From: Plasmodium coatneyi
Taxonomy: Eukaryota > Apicomplexa > Aconoidasida > Haemosporida > Plasmodiidae
Length of the DNA stretch: 64,000 nt
NCBI RefSeq assembly: GCF_001680005.1
Contig: NC_033565.1
Location: 415,501 to 479,500 of the forward strand
Reading direction: 5' to 3'
Under the pieces are notes generated by a model. It was not told the DNA's origin. It was given only the letters and a program-made list of their open reading frames with translations, and ran no database searches. The position numbers and the translations under genes are program-made. How positions within the stretch are numbered: position 1 is the stretch's first letter; every line of letters starts with the position of its first letter. Positions 45,310 through 56,866 of the stretch are shown one piece after another.

Positions 45310-47067
45310 TTTCGCGGGTGTGAGGCGATTACACGGTGTGTTTGAGCATATACGAGTGGGTATACGTATATGTATATATATATACACTTATGTGTGTGCT
45401 TTCCGTTTGGTTCAACTTTTGCGCAGCTATGGCGACAGGGTGGATTAACCACTCCTCGTTAATGGCACGGATGGGGGCCTAAGATGCCAAAGGCGGGTGA
45501 CCTTCGGGGAGGATTCGCTAAAAAAGGAAATTAATTGAAGAGAAAAGGGCTGTGTGGAAATATCTCTACGCATATACACGGGGAACGCCGCGTAACTGTT
45601 ACGACTATTTTTGCCGTTCCTTAAATAACGCCCATAACGCACACACATGTGTATGTTATTACGAAGTGCGGTGGCAAAAATTAAGCTGTTAGTCCAATTT
45701 TAAAGGAACAGATGCGAACTTTTACCTTCTACGTGGGGGGCGAGAAATTCTGGCGAAACTGCCGTTTCGTGTTTTTTCTTTTTGTTCTACGTGAGGTGTT
45801 AAATGGGCAAATAGCGCAATACACACATACAACTGTGTTTTTTCTAATCCACGTGGGGAAAAAAAACAACGGGGAAGGTAGCGGGGAAAATAACGGAAAA
45901 AACAGCGGAAAAAATTAAACGATGTTACGTAAACTAGGCGAAGTAAAAACAACACAGTGTGTACAAAGGCGGCTTCCCTTCTTTCAAAATATGGAGTACA
46001 TCTAAACTTGAAACGCGATAAATGAAAAATATCTTTTTGCGAAGTGGTAGAGTTTTTCACGAAATTAATTATTAAAAGGGGAAGACCTGTGATGTTGTTC
46101 ACGACGGAAAAGTGTTAACCCGGGTAAAAAAAAAAAAAAAAAAAAAAAATTAACATAAATTATGACGTAAGTTATTGGAGTTACTGACTTAAATTATTAA
46201 CATGAGTTTTTATCGTGAATTATTAGTGTGAATTATTAGCGTGAATTGCTAACGCAAGTTGCTGACACAAAATGTTGCAAACTTGTTTCCAAATTGCTGC
46301 GTAAAATATGAGATAGCTTTTTTCTTTTTTTTAAACCGTTTTTTTTTTTTTCAAATTGCTTACAAATACGCGCACAATTGTACACATTTACCCCTCAACA
46401 GGTGTATAAGAGGAGTTAAGAAGAAAGTTCTGTTAAACATGTTGTAAACAACACTTCATTTGTGCACACATATGACGCAGCAGCGACTCGACTACCCCTT
46501 AAATTTTAAACGAAAATTTACGCAGGCGTGAAAATTGAAAAAACATAACGCACGCAAAAAATAGCTGTTTTTTAATTTGCTACAAAAAGAGTCATAAACA
46601 GGAAAATAAAAAAAATAAAAAACAACAACAACAACAATTGAAGTAACAGTAACAATCACTATAGGAAAACGTGGGTTGTAAACATTTTCGTGAATTTTGT
46701 TTCCTTCTCACGTCATCAATTATTCACTTTTTCCTTCCCTTTCTGGTTAAGTAGAACAAATTGCCAGAATTTTTTTGCCTGTTTTTTTTCAATTTCGCAC
46801 ATATGGTCACCCTTTAAAGGCATGCTAATGAGTCCACGCGAGGCACGGTATATATTTATACATACCTCGGCAAAGGCGTAAAAAAATTAGAAACTATACG
46901 GCCAATTTGCTCCCACGATGGGTCTACACCACCTGTGTGTGCGCATGCGCGTGTGCATGCGTGTGAGTATATAAATATATTTAAATATATATATGTACAC
47001 ATATACATACAGATGTGTGCGTGCAACCCGAATTGAAAATAGGCACTTCAAAAAAAATCTTCCCCTT
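45310..47067. promoter_or_regulatory. Upstream region of the alveolin gene
   Basis: 1.75 kb between two minus-strand genes. Contains poly-A at about 46126-46149 and degenerate GTGAATTATTAGC repeats at 46160-46265. No gene is supported. Confidence 0.4.
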
Positions 47068-47217
47068 TCAATTTCTTATTTCTCTAAACAAAAAAAAATC
47101 GTTAATTAGGGTTGTTGGGGGCAGGTTTAGCCAGCTATCTCTCGTTGTGTAGTGTGCCGTCAGTTTCCTGTCAGTGTACCGCATTATTTCATCCATGTCG
47201 TAGGAGCTAGTCTGCGC

Positions 47218-47251
<34 letters not shown>

Positions 47252-47943
47252 AAAAATAGCTAGCCAGGTAAATTATAACGCAGACAAATTAGGAAAATGT
47301 CAACCGGATTTTCATCTACAACGTGAAGCGACGCAACTCGGAAAACATGCCTCAAAAAGTGGTGTCATGAACGTGTGTGTAAAAACGGCAGAAGCGAGGG
47401 GAAAAAAAAAAAACCTTCTTTTCCACATAAAGTAGCGCATTCGCATAACGAACGTTTCGTTCAATTCGTGCTGGTCCTTTTTTGCGTATACAATTTTTCG
47501 TTAATCATATGTTAAAAGCGCAAGACAACCGCTTTTACGAGTATGTATTGTAGATAAGAACAGAGGTAAACGGGGATGAGGCGATAAAAAGGCTTCCATA
47601 CAGGTGTGTATATTCATACACATGAATGCGTACATATACACATTTTCAGCCATGCCCACACCTAGTTGGCCCCCTTTGAAACACTTACCCTGTATAACTT
47701 GGCGGGGTTCTTCTTCATCCACGCGACTTTCCTTCTTCTTGTTCTTCGATGCGAACTTTTTTTCTTCGGAACTCCATACAACGAAAAATTCCTTCTATTC
47801 TTGCACACACCGTTATGCCCATTGGCTTGCAAACTCAGTGAAGCGTTTAAAAATAGACTTGGCAATAGGGGGGTACTCGATTTAAATGCGAAAATAAAAT
47901 TCAGGCCAAATGATAAAAAGAGTAAACAGGTACGTAGTAACAT
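47068..47943 (-). CDS. rpmF: Apicoplast ribosomal protein bL32, two exons
   Basis: Exon 1 is 47689-47943 (85 codons) ending at a GTAAGT donor; exon 2 is 47068-47211 (47 codons plus stop) after a CGCAG acceptor. Both junctions are phase 0 and the product is 132 residues. Residues 1-20 are a signal peptide (LLRTCLLFLSFGLNFIFAF), followed by a Ser/Asn/Lys transit-like stretch, the bipartite leader of apicoplast proteins. The bL32 core follows: GVPKKKSSHRRTRRRKVAW, matching bacterial AVPKxxxSxSRRxxRRxHW. Exon 2 adds a short C-terminal extension (SSYDMDEIMRYTDRKLTAHY) without a recognised domain. The ribosomal core is secure; exon 2 rests on splice signals and phase. Intron 1 holds a 30-base poly-A run. 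Confidence 0.85.
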
Positions 47944-48834
47944 TTCTGATATGAAAGAAATGAGTGTGGGGCCAAGTGTTTATCTTTCCTTCGATTATTT
48001 TTCCCGTGTGTGTTCCTCCTTTAATTCGTTATTTTCATTTTCCGTCCCTTTTGCAGTAAAAAACTGCGGGCGTGGGAGGGAAGGAAAAGAGAAAGGAACA
48101 TTTTTCTGTTTGTGCGAAGGCAAAACAGATTGTAACAGTTTATTTTGACTTCGTTTTTTCTTTTTCGTTTTTGCCAAATTGTGCTACGGAATTGTTCGTA
48201 AAGGTGTGATTCGTAGGGCTGAAATTTTCGTAAATTTTTCCCACACTTAGTAGTCATCACATGTACCATTTTAGTATTTTCATTTTCGCCGTGCCTTTTT
48301 TCTCTTCATAAAAGAAAGGCTTGCCATATTGTACCCGCGTGCTTGTAAGTTCGATCCCTCTCGGAGCTTTTCTCAGTAAAAATCGCGTTTCACTGCGCAG
48401 GAGTTTTTTTTCTTTTTCATGAACAAACCCGGTGATATACAAAATGAATAAGATTTAAAAGGCGCTTTTCATTGCTTCACATTTAACACTCCTTCAAACA
48501 ATGTAACTATTTTTTCGAAGGTGAATAATTCGATGTTGGCCAAAACAAATTGTGCTAAGACATTTTTTGTATTTATCCTCACCGTGTAAAGCAACAACGG
48601 ATAATGCATTTCATAGGAAGATATTGTGACTGCGTATTAATCAAAAATTTTCCTGGCCATACGGCATACATTTTTTTTTCTTTTACCCTTAAACTGCGCA
48701 TTGACAAGCGAATATTATTTTGAAAAGCACGTCGGAGTAACCTTTTCTCCATCGAGAGGGCATTTACAAAATGATGGACCACTGGCAAAGGGGATGATGG
48801 TGAAGATGCTACTCTCTTAAAACTACTAATTAAA
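47944..48834. promoter_or_regulatory. Divergent spacer between bL32 and SpoU genes
   Basis: About 890 bases separate divergent organelle-related or RNA-related genes and must contain both promoters. Frames inside it are short overlapping shadows. Confidence 0.45.
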
Positions 48835-50075
48835 ATGTTTTCTTTTATAACTGTTATAAGGAAACGCGCAACTGATAAATGTTTTTTTTCAGAGCGCTTT
48901 TTTACACATCCGGGATGTGTTGCCCGTCTGGGGGATGTAGCGAAGTTTCGCCCAGAGAGGCGGCACTCGTCTGCTGTGGGTGAGAGCAGCTCCGGGGGGA
49001 GCCGCAGAAGTGACAATGCAAGCAGCCCCGAATGTAAGGACAGTGAGTGTGCACCCCCACACTGGATAAGCCGCAACGAACAGGGGGGAAGCATAACGGA
49101 AGTGCTGCGGGGAGCAAGCCATGTAGACAGATCCCCCAAAGGGGACAATGAATACCTGAGCATTTCCAAAAGATCCAAAATGATGAAGTACATAATAAGG
49201 TTAAGGAAAAAAAGGAACTTCCGAAAAAAAATGAACTCCTTTTTTGTAAAAGAATCCTCAACTATTACACATTTGGCTAGTAACCATAATCTCACATTTG
49301 AAGTTATTTTATCAAACAGCAAAAATCTGTTGGACCATTTTAAAAGCAAATGCTCCAAACTGTATTATGCAGACATCGACACGATAAATTACATTTTTCG
49401 TGACTCCCTAAAAGTTAACAAAGAAGCGAGAAACGATGCTGTAGCTGTAGTGAAATTACCAAAGTCGGTTCCAGCAAAAGAACCCATTAAATTTTTGCTA
49501 GCTTTTGATAGAATACGATATGCATACAACTTGGGGAAAATATTAAACACAGCCTACTCCATGGGTGTTGATTATCTCTTTTACGTTCACAACACAGTGG
49601 ATCCATTTAACCACAAAGTTATCGAAATGACCAACGGATCGCATTTTCAAATTCCTTATCTATTCGGCTCATATGTAGAACTAAGACAATTCTGTGATGC
49701 ACATAAGTTGCTTCCAATTGTGGCACATACCAATGGGGTGAATCCAGTCCACATTTTAAAAGAGACAAGTGAACAAGGGAAGGGGGTGTGTCTCATTTTG
49801 GGAAATGAATCCACTGGCCCGCACGCGGACGTGTTGAGCTTCGCAAAACCGTAACATAAAAATTGCGCGCACGTGAAAAGTCGCAGCTGTGGAAATCCAC
49901 GATGATATGCCTTTTGCAAATCGTTTCATTTGTGAATTAATTTTACATGTTGGCGAATTTTGTCCCCCCCTCCCTTTTTTGTAGGATAAGTTTGCCCATG
50001 CACGAAATGACCAACTCTTTAAACGTCTACGTTGCAGCAAGCATTTTGATTCATTACTTGAAGTGCATGGCGTAG
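48835..50075 (+). CDS. SpoU/TrmH-family RNA 2'-O-methyltransferase, two exons
   Basis: Transfers methyl from AdoMet to a ribose 2'-OH of rRNA or tRNA through a knotted fold. Exon 1 is 48835-49850, exon 2 is 49985-50075 (phase 2 join; donor GTAACA, acceptor TTGTAG); 368 residues. Motif 1 is seen in FDRIRYAYNLGKILNTAYSM (usual N-N-G/A...R), motif 2 in VCLILGNESTGP, and motif 3, created by the splice, in ISLPMHEMTNSLNVYVAAS. The glycine usual after GNE is replaced by serine. The first 190 residues include a basic N-terminus (MFSFITVIRKRATDKCFF) and a low-complexity stretch, possibly an organelle leader plus substrate-binding domain. Without exon 2 the frame stops before motif 3, so the intron is required. 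The exact substrate cannot be told. Confidence 0.88.
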
Positions 50076-51099
50076 GTGAGTTTATCGCAGGATGGATATT
50101 CGTGAAAGTGTGAAGATAAAAGGGATTTCCATAAAAATTGGGAAAAGGGAAAACGGGAAATCAGGAAAAATTACGAGCACCATGGTGCTAATCGCTTATA
50201 GATTCACACTTGCATCTGCATGAGTGCCACCACGTGTTGTGCTAATAACGGAAAATGATGTTCACCCCATTTAGGGGTGAGTACAATTCTGATAACGATC
50301 GAATTTGCTTTAGTAAGGATTTTACCTTTTTTTTTTTTTTTTTTTTTTTTTTCTGTTCATGTTGTTCAGGCGAATTTTTACTTTTTTAATCAAAAAGTCA
50401 GTGTTGCTAAAGCTAAAGACTAGAAGAAAAAAAAAAAAAATTGGCAAAATGGTTCACAGGATCGATGTGAATACGTGCGCCTCATCGTAGAACCCACAAT
50501 GGGGCAGTTGCTTAAGTTTTTAAAAGGTTTCAAAAAAGGGAGGCGTCATTATATTTGCGCTTCGAAGTAATATAAAAAAATAATGTAAAGGATTACCAAT
50601 TAATGAAAGTAAATTTTGGCAGCATTTATTGTGAAACCTTCTGCTTCTCTGAATTCTGAATCTCATTTCAGTCGCATCGCATCGTATCCGTGGAGCGTAC
50701 CCCCCTTTGGTGGTATGAGATGCACAACGTGCAAGGGCTATTCTGCCTGGCTGAATAAGATCTAAACATATAAATATTCATCTGTGTTCGAAACAATTCT
50801 GTAAAAATAAGCTTCGGAAAATAGTTGACCCGTCGGATCCGCAACTTTTGGAAGAGGACATACTTCTCGGAAGCAAATCAGGCCGCGTCTCCACAGTAAG
50901 GTGGATTCGAAAAGAGAGCAACGTGGGGAAGATGCATCTAGTAGAAAGGCGCGTCTGTCATGAAAGCACATCTGCTAAAGAAAGAATCCGAGAGTTCAAA
51001 GCGCATGACGAGAAAAAGTTCCTCTAAGAAGGTTGTATCTACATTCAAAGTGCATCGGTAAACGGTCTACCCAAAACGTCAACAGGAAGAAACCACGAA
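50076..51099. other. Intergenic between SpoU and WDR6-like genes
   Basis: About 1 kb with poly-T at about 50331-50352 and a short A tract at 50425. It should contain the promoter of the WDR6-like gene. No gene is supported. Confidence 0.45.
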
Positions 51100-54000
51100 A
51101 TGATCGAGAGCAGACGAATATGCGCGAACCACGGCGTCAAGGCAGTGTGCATTATCGACAGAGAGCTGGTGTGCGTCTCCTTTGGAAATACAATAAAAAT
51201 AATAAACGTAACAACTGTAGATGTGCTTCTGCATTTTGCAGCCTCAACAAGCAGCAACATCTACGGATTGACATTTCAAAGGAGGTCCCAAAATGGTGGC
51301 ATATTAATTGCCCACGGGGTGCACAAAATTTATTGCTATAAGCTAAATATTTCTTCAAATGGAAAAACCTGTGATTTAAAACTTGTTACTAAGTACTGCA
51401 CCAACAAGTGGATACTACGGGCAAAGTTCTTAATCCCCACTTATAAAAAAACCGATGAGGGATACTACGATGAGAATGTGAAAGGAACTCGTGGCACAAA
51501 GGATAACCGCAATGTGATTCTTCTATGCTTAAGCAATGGAAGCATTGTACTACTACACATTTACAGAGGGATCAGCTCGAGGAAGTATAAGTTCAGAGGA
51601 ATACACCTCCTATACAGTGCAGACATTTCCATTCATGAGAAAAAAAAAATGTACAAAATTGAGGTAGCTGGAGGAACCCCTTTCAACAAAATATTATTAT
51701 GGAATTTCAAATTGAGAAAAAAAAAAAAAATTCTAAAATTTTGCCATCCCAAAAAAATCACTTCTTTGGAACATACTGAACAATTAGCGGGACACAGAGG
51801 AATCATTTTTAAGGTCAAGTTTTTTCGAAAGAATAAATATGTCGGTTCCGTCTCGGATGACAGAGAGGGGCGCATATGGAGACGGATGTCTGTAAAAGCG
51901 CAAAAGGAACACCCCCTTATGAACACACAAAATGGAAACGAATTGATCCAGTGCAACCACAACCGCTACCACGCACATTATCACTACCAATGCGTTAGGG
52001 TGCTAACTGGGCACGATGCCCGCATATGGGACATCGACATGGGAGTGTTCAACAAGCAGATTTATTTCATGACGTGCAGCGAAGACTCCACTTGCATTGT
52101 CTACGAAAGGGGGAATACCGAGAATTACTTCCAATTCGGAAACAATAACGGAAGCACCGTCAGATGTATCTGCTTCCACGCACCTTTGGGGGTGATCATT
52201 TCGGGTAGTGACAATGGCACTGTGCATGTCAGGTCCCTGTCCTGGGGGGTTAGCAAAAATTGTGCCACTACTGCTGCGCCCAACGGTGTAGCCGGCCAAG
52301 CGGAACCAAAGGAATCCACTCACACGAGCACTGTGCAAATAACGAATGGAGACAGTGCGTGCATGGGTGGCCATTCCGAAAGGGACCACACTGATGACAT
52401 CCACATGGCTGAGTCGAAAAGGGTTAATCTCACCGACGATGAAAGCATTTCCAACGTTAATCAACCGTCATATACAAAGCAGAGTACCCCCTGCAACCAG
52501 TTACCAAACGAGCCGGGTACGCAATACACATGTGCAAAGGACCTGGTGGTGCAAAACGACTCCGTCCACTTTGTAGTGGACTACCTGGAGGAAAAACTGA
52601 AAAAGAGTAACGACTGGATCAGGTCGGTAAGCTACGTAAATTTATACGACATAATAATCAGCACCAATGCAGGACGCATATACGTCCTTAAAACGAAAGA
52701 CACGAAAAATATAGAAGTATTGTTAATTTATGAGGAGGAAAAAAAAAACTACTTCTTGACGTGCCTGGCTTTTCATGGTTTGGATTATATATGTCTCGGA
52801 TTTAGCAACGGATTTTGCTCCTTCATTTATTTAAAAAATGAAAATGTTGCAACCGAGACGATAAAATCTGATGAACAGAACAAGGAGCTAACTTATTTCA
52901 AATGCTTCAACCACCGCATCAGTGAGATGTGTTTGGTCCCCCTGGCATCTGTGAATTACGACATGTTGATTTCCCATGGGGGGTATGACAATGTCGAAGA
53001 CGTTTTGCACGCCTGGGTGAAGAAGGAGGTGGTGGAAGGGGGGACCTCCGAAGGGAGCTGCAGTAGAAACCGGTACAACAATGGTGACCCCAGCGCAATG
53101 GGCAGCTTCTACCAAATTGTGTATAACCATGAGAAGGACCCACGCCAGAGCAGAGTGGTACACCTCCGTGCGTTACTTCTAGCCGTTTTTGACCACACGG
53201 GAGCTATTCAAATATTCAGCGCAGAAAAAGGTGGACACAAAATGCAGGTAAACAAAGTCGCGCAAACAGAAATCGACGTGAAGAATAAAAAGTCCAAAAT
53301 AATTTCAGTGAATTACCTTTTGAAGCAAAGGAAAAAAAAAATGGGTATCATATTTTTGGTGGGCGATGAATATGGGTGTATCTTCGTTATCTATGTAAAG
53401 ACACCCATTGAGCAGAATTCAGAGGAAGTCTTTTACGACTTTGCTAATTCTTTTGTCAAGTCGAAGCATAAATTACGTGTCCATAGTAACAGAAAAGTGT
53501 TTGACATTAAGATAATAGATCGGTTTGTGTACTCGTGTGGGCAGAACGGGCAAGTCCTTAAGTACCAGCTGTATAAGGATGGAAACGGGGTGTATACCTT
53601 ATACAGGCTGTGCTTAATTAAAGTTGGTTATTATACCTCCATTTATAAGTTGCTGCCCATGTCAGTTGGTAAGGATAGGGAGGTACATGCGGGGTCCAAT
53701 CTAGCGCTGGATGAAGAAGTGGGTCACACGGGCAATGTAAAACACGAATACCGTGGAGACACCACGCAATGCACAAACATCAAATTGCAGGGAAGCACTG
53801 CACCCACCCACGGTGAGGAGGAAAATACACAGAACATGTTCATTTGCTGCTTTAAGGATAAACAATTCGTTCTTTACGATTTGCGAAACAAAGTGGAGTA
53901 CCTGTCCGTCGAGTGCGGTGGTTTCAGACGCCCCCTCAGCATGTTCACGAAATTTTCCCCATATGTGATGAAAGCATTTTCCTTCTGTTTTTGTAAAGAG

Positions 54001-55827
54001 AAGAATGTCCATTTTTGCGTGAAAACGTTGTGCAGCAGTCACCGGAAGGCCACCGTCCCGTACGAGCAAATATACATCGACGCAGGGTTTCACGCCAAAA
54101 ATGTTTCATCCATCCTGTGGGTAAGTAAAAGATATTTGTGCACATGTTCAGAAGATGGAACGATAAAGATTGTTCAGGTGAAGAAGTGGTGTCCTGCAAA
54201 ATCGAAAAGGAAGTGTTTCATAAACAGGGGAAATGATACCAATTGGGGGAATAACATGGGTGGCAGGTCGGGAGAAGAGCACGGCGCTCCCTCCAAGGAG
54301 GGCAAACAGGATGCTAGACTATCTAGCAGAAAATTTGACGGCACGGAATTTTCACCCGGGAAGAAGCATTACTCCCCCTCCAGGCAAAGCCAAATTAACC
54401 TCCTAAATCATAGAATGGACATTATCCAAAATGTGTATAACCACAGTGAGCCAATATTCTACATGTGCTTCTTAAAGAGCCCGTTTCACCATTTTAAAAA
54501 ATTAAAACTGCTGACCAGCGTTGGAGCAAAAAACTCGATCAACATATTTTACCTACATATGGATGCTCAAAAAACACCCATAATTTATCACGTAGAAAAG
54601 GTACGAGTGCAGAAGTTTTCCAGCGATTTGCGCTTCCTATCTGTGCAGGGAAGGTTCAGTGTGTTACTCACCGATGGAAATAAACACCTCCTTAGGGTGG
54701 ATCTATTCGTTGGCACATCACTTGGGGATATACTTCACTATACAGGCGACTATGAATTTGCGCATTACGAGAACATCATTTTTTGCAAAGTTGTGCAGCT
54801 GGCCCATCTTGTATGTTCATACAATTTGGGTAGCACCATTTTGGCTTTAAGTTTAACGGACATTTTTTTGAGTGCTTTTTTGGCACACAGTGGGTTACAC
54901 GATGGAAGGGGCCATCTAACAAGTTGCTCTTCTCAAAAAAGGCTTTTATTTGACAACTCTGCAGGGGATGAAAAAGGAAGCTGTTCATGTGAACAATTTG
55001 GGGGGCATCTACACACGCGAAACGATAACGACAATGATAGCGTTGAAACTGAGCAGATAAATGGGGGGGAAAAAGCAGAAAAATATGAAGGTTTGACGTC
55101 CCCTCCCAACAATCCGCATGAATCGACTGAGCATCTTTTCCTAAACAAACGAAAGGGGAGTAAGATATTCCTGGGGAGCATACTATGCTGTGGATTAAAT
55201 AACGGACAGATTCATTTCTACCATTTTGGAAAAAAGCTAATGCCGCTGATGCAGAAGGTGAAGTTGCATCAGAATGGAATAAACAAAATATGCGTTAAGA
55301 GGAAGAAGGACACATTAGAGGTATTCACCTGTGGGGATGATCAGTCCTTAAATGTCCTCACGATGAAAATTTGTCTTCCTGCCGAAGCTTTGCTAAATGG
55401 AGAGCCTAACAATATACACCTGTCAGTTGTACAAAAGAGGAGTTTTACCAACGCGCATTTGTCCTCCATCAGATCGTTGGCCCTCTTTTCCAATTTTGTG
55501 GCAAGCGTCTCCTGGGATCAGTACATCTCCATTTGGAAGGTGAGAAGGAACAAGAATGGAAAAATTTTTTTAAAGAGGGAAAAAAAAATCAAAATGGCTG
55601 TCTATGATGTTTCGTGCATAAATGTTTATGTAATTAGGAAAAAGGAAATACCCAAAATGGCATCACCAAATGGGGAACATCCCCCCCATAGTGTACCAAT
55701 TGGCAGAGTAAGGAAAGGGTCAGAACGTTCGTCCATCCCTCCTGGATCCTCTCCCACTAGTGTATATTTAACCGTGGCTGGGTCGAATGGAAGTTTGGAA
55801 TCCTTCTTCCTGAATGTCGCCACATAG
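51100..55827 (+). CDS. WDR6: Large WD40 protein, WDR6/RTT10-like
   Basis: 1,575 codons, single exon, start MIESRRICANHGVKAVC. Multiple WD40 propellers: EVAGGTPFNKILLWNF, LAGHRGIIFKVKFFRKNKYV then GSVSDDREGRIWRR, VLTGHDARIWDIDMG then TCSEDSTCIVYE, SGSDNGTVHVRSL, and late blades TCSEDGTIKIVQV and SLALFSNFVASVSWDQYISIWKV. The series AGGT.FN.I..W, GHRG.IF.V...SVSDDR..R.W, GH.ARIWD....CSEDSTC.V is diagnostic of WDR6 (yeast Rtt10/Trm734), which helps the FTSJ1/Trm7 methyltransferase modify position 34 of tRNA anticodons. Long Asn/Lys-rich insertions interrupt the propellers and account for the extra length over about 1,100 residues in animals. Confidence 0.85.
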   Translation: MIESRRICANHGVKAVCIIDRELVCVSFGNTIKIINVTTVDVLLHFAASTSSNIYGLTFQRRSQNGGILIAHGVHKIYCYKLNISSNGKTCDLKLVTKYCTNKWILRAKFLIPTYKKTDEGYYDENVKGTRGTKDNRNVILLCLSNGSIVLLHIYRGISSRKYKFRGIHLLYSADISIHEKKKMYKIEVAGGTPFNKILLWNFKLRKKKKILKFCHPKKITSLEHTEQLAGHRGIIFKVKFFRKNKYVGSVSDDREGRIWRRMSVKAQKEHPLMNTQNGNELIQCNHNRYHAHYHYQCVRVLTGHDARIWDIDMGVFNKQIYFMTCSEDSTCIVYERGNTENYFQFGNNNGSTVRCICFHAPLGVIISGSDNGTVHVRSLSWGVSKNCATTAAPNGVAGQAEPKESTHTSTVQITNGDSACMGGHSERDHTDDIHMAESKRVNLTDDESISNVNQPSYTKQSTPCNQLPNEPGTQYTCAKDLVVQNDSVHFVVDYLEEKLKKSNDWIRSVSYVNLYDIIISTNAGRIYVLKTKDTKNIEVLLIYEEEKKNYFLTCLAFHGLDYICLGFSNGFCSFIYLKNENVATETIKSDEQNKELTYFKCFNHRISEMCLVPLASVNYDMLISHGGYDNVEDVLHAWVKKEVVEGGTSEGSCSRNRYNNGDPSAMGSFYQIVYNHEKDPRQSRVVHLRALLLAVFDHTGAIQIFSAEKGGHKMQVNKVAQTEIDVKNKKSKIISVNYLLKQRKKKMGIIFLVGDEYGCIFVIYVKTPIEQNSEEVFYDFANSFVKSKHKLRVHSNRKVFDIKIIDRFVYSCGQNGQVLKYQLYKDGNGVYTLYRLCLIKVGYYTSIYKLLPMSVGKDREVHAGSNLALDEEVGHTGNVKHEYRGDTTQCTNIKLQGSTAPTHGEEENTQNMFICCFKDKQFVLYDLRNKVEYLSVECGGFRRPLSMFTKFSPYVMKAFSFCFCKEKNVHFCVKTLCSSHRKATVPYEQIYIDAGFHAKNVSSILWVSKRYLCTCSEDGTIKIVQVKKWCPAKSKRKCFINRGNDTNWGNNMGGRSGEEHGAPSKEGKQDARLSSRKFDGTEFSPGKKHYSPSRQSQINLLNHRMDIIQNVYNHSEPIFYMCFLKSPFHHFKKLKLLTSVGAKNSINIFYLHMDAQKTPIIYHVEKVRVQKFSSDLRFLSVQGRFSVLLTDGNKHLLRVDLFVGTSLGDILHYTGDYEFAHYENIIFCKVVQLAHLVCSYNLGSTILALSLTDIFLSAFLAHSGLHDGRGHLTSCSSQKRLLFDNSAGDEKGSCSCEQFGGHLHTRNDNDNDSVETEQINGGEKAEKYEGLTSPPNNPHESTEHLFLNKRKGSKIFLGSILCCGLNNGQIHFYHFGKKLMPLMQKVKLHQNGINKICVKRKKDTLEVFTCGDDQSLNVLTMKICLPAEALLNGEPNNIHLSVVQKRSFTNAHLSSIRSLALFSNFVASVSWDQYISIWKVRRNKNGKIFLKREKKIKMAVYDVSCINVYVIRKKEIPKMASPNGEHPPHSVPIGRVRKGSERSSIPPGSSPTSVYLTVAGSNGSLESFFLNVAT

Positions 55828-55956
55828 TTGCGGTGTGTGCTCATCTCCCACTTGGCAACTTTTCATCCGTTTCATCTTATTCGTGTCAGGGCCACCTCTT
55901 TCGTTTTGGCCTCAGCCAAGTTTATACGTACATCGTGTGCGCTCCTCTTACATGTC

Positions 55957-55987
<31 letters not shown>

Positions 55988-56866
55988 CGTTCGATAGTTT
56001 TCCCTTTTTAACTTGTACACATGTTAACAAACACTGCCCAGGGAGATACTGATCCGCCTCCTTTTTTATTTGTGCAAAGAGGAGAGTAATTCGTCATTTG
56101 ACGTTCAGTAAAAAATTTTACGCTTATCCGTTTCGTTTGTCCCCCACTCTACTTCTAATCTTCACTGCACCGATGGGATGCCTCTTCGAGGGGGCACTCT
56201 CCTATTCATCATCTACCCACTGGGGCGACTGACCGACATAGGAAGTATTCTCCCACGCGGTTGCTACAAAGAATATTATTCGATTAACAAGGGGCATTAT
56301 GCATATGTCCCTTTGTAGACTTACCCAATTGAAAGGATCATTTCCATTTAGCGCGTTTAATCAGGTGGGTATATTTTATACTGACATGAATTCGTTACAG
56401 GGTTGAAGAGGATGGATGAAATTAGCGTAAACGCCACACACAAATGGCTAAAACAAGGAGTATGCATGCGTTCAAATAATGGTATGCGTAAGTAGACATG
56501 TAGTTAGGCGGACGGAGACGTTAATGTTGGTGACGGGAGTTCTAACTCACCTGTCTGAAGCGGTCCCTTCGCTGTGCAAAAAGGTACCAGGCAGGTACAT
56601 CCCAAAGTAACACTCTTGTAACACCTTTGCCTGTTTTTTTTTGTAGCCATGCGATTGGCTGTTTTACCACTTCGCGTGTAGCAATGGTATTACATATGAT
56701 AATGTACATGCGGTGTTGTGTCCCCTGCTGGGATGGCCCAAGGGGGTCGTGCGCGTGTGAATAGGTGCATACATACATACATGCATACATATATACATGT
56801 GTGTGTTGGAACTCCTCCTCATGCTGTGGGAAGGATTTTGGAGGACACCCCCCCTTCCCAATCCTG
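55828..56866. other. Convergent 3' intergenic region
   Basis: Between the WDR6-like gene and the LanC-like gene. Has a 28-base poly-T run at about 55960-55987 and CATACATA microsatellites near 56768-56800. No gene. Confidence 0.5.

Noticed and set aside
44713..45448. Plus-strand frames of 191 and 132 codons opposite the alveolin
   Set aside because: Shadows of the alveolin repeat on the other strand; the minus frame has family motifs.
47666..48148. 160-codon plus-strand frame opposite bL32
   Set aside because: The opposite frame has a signal peptide and the bL32 signature and splices cleanly.
48579..49358. 259-codon minus-strand frame opposite the SpoU gene
   Set aside because: Antisense shadow; the plus frame carries the methyltransferase motifs.
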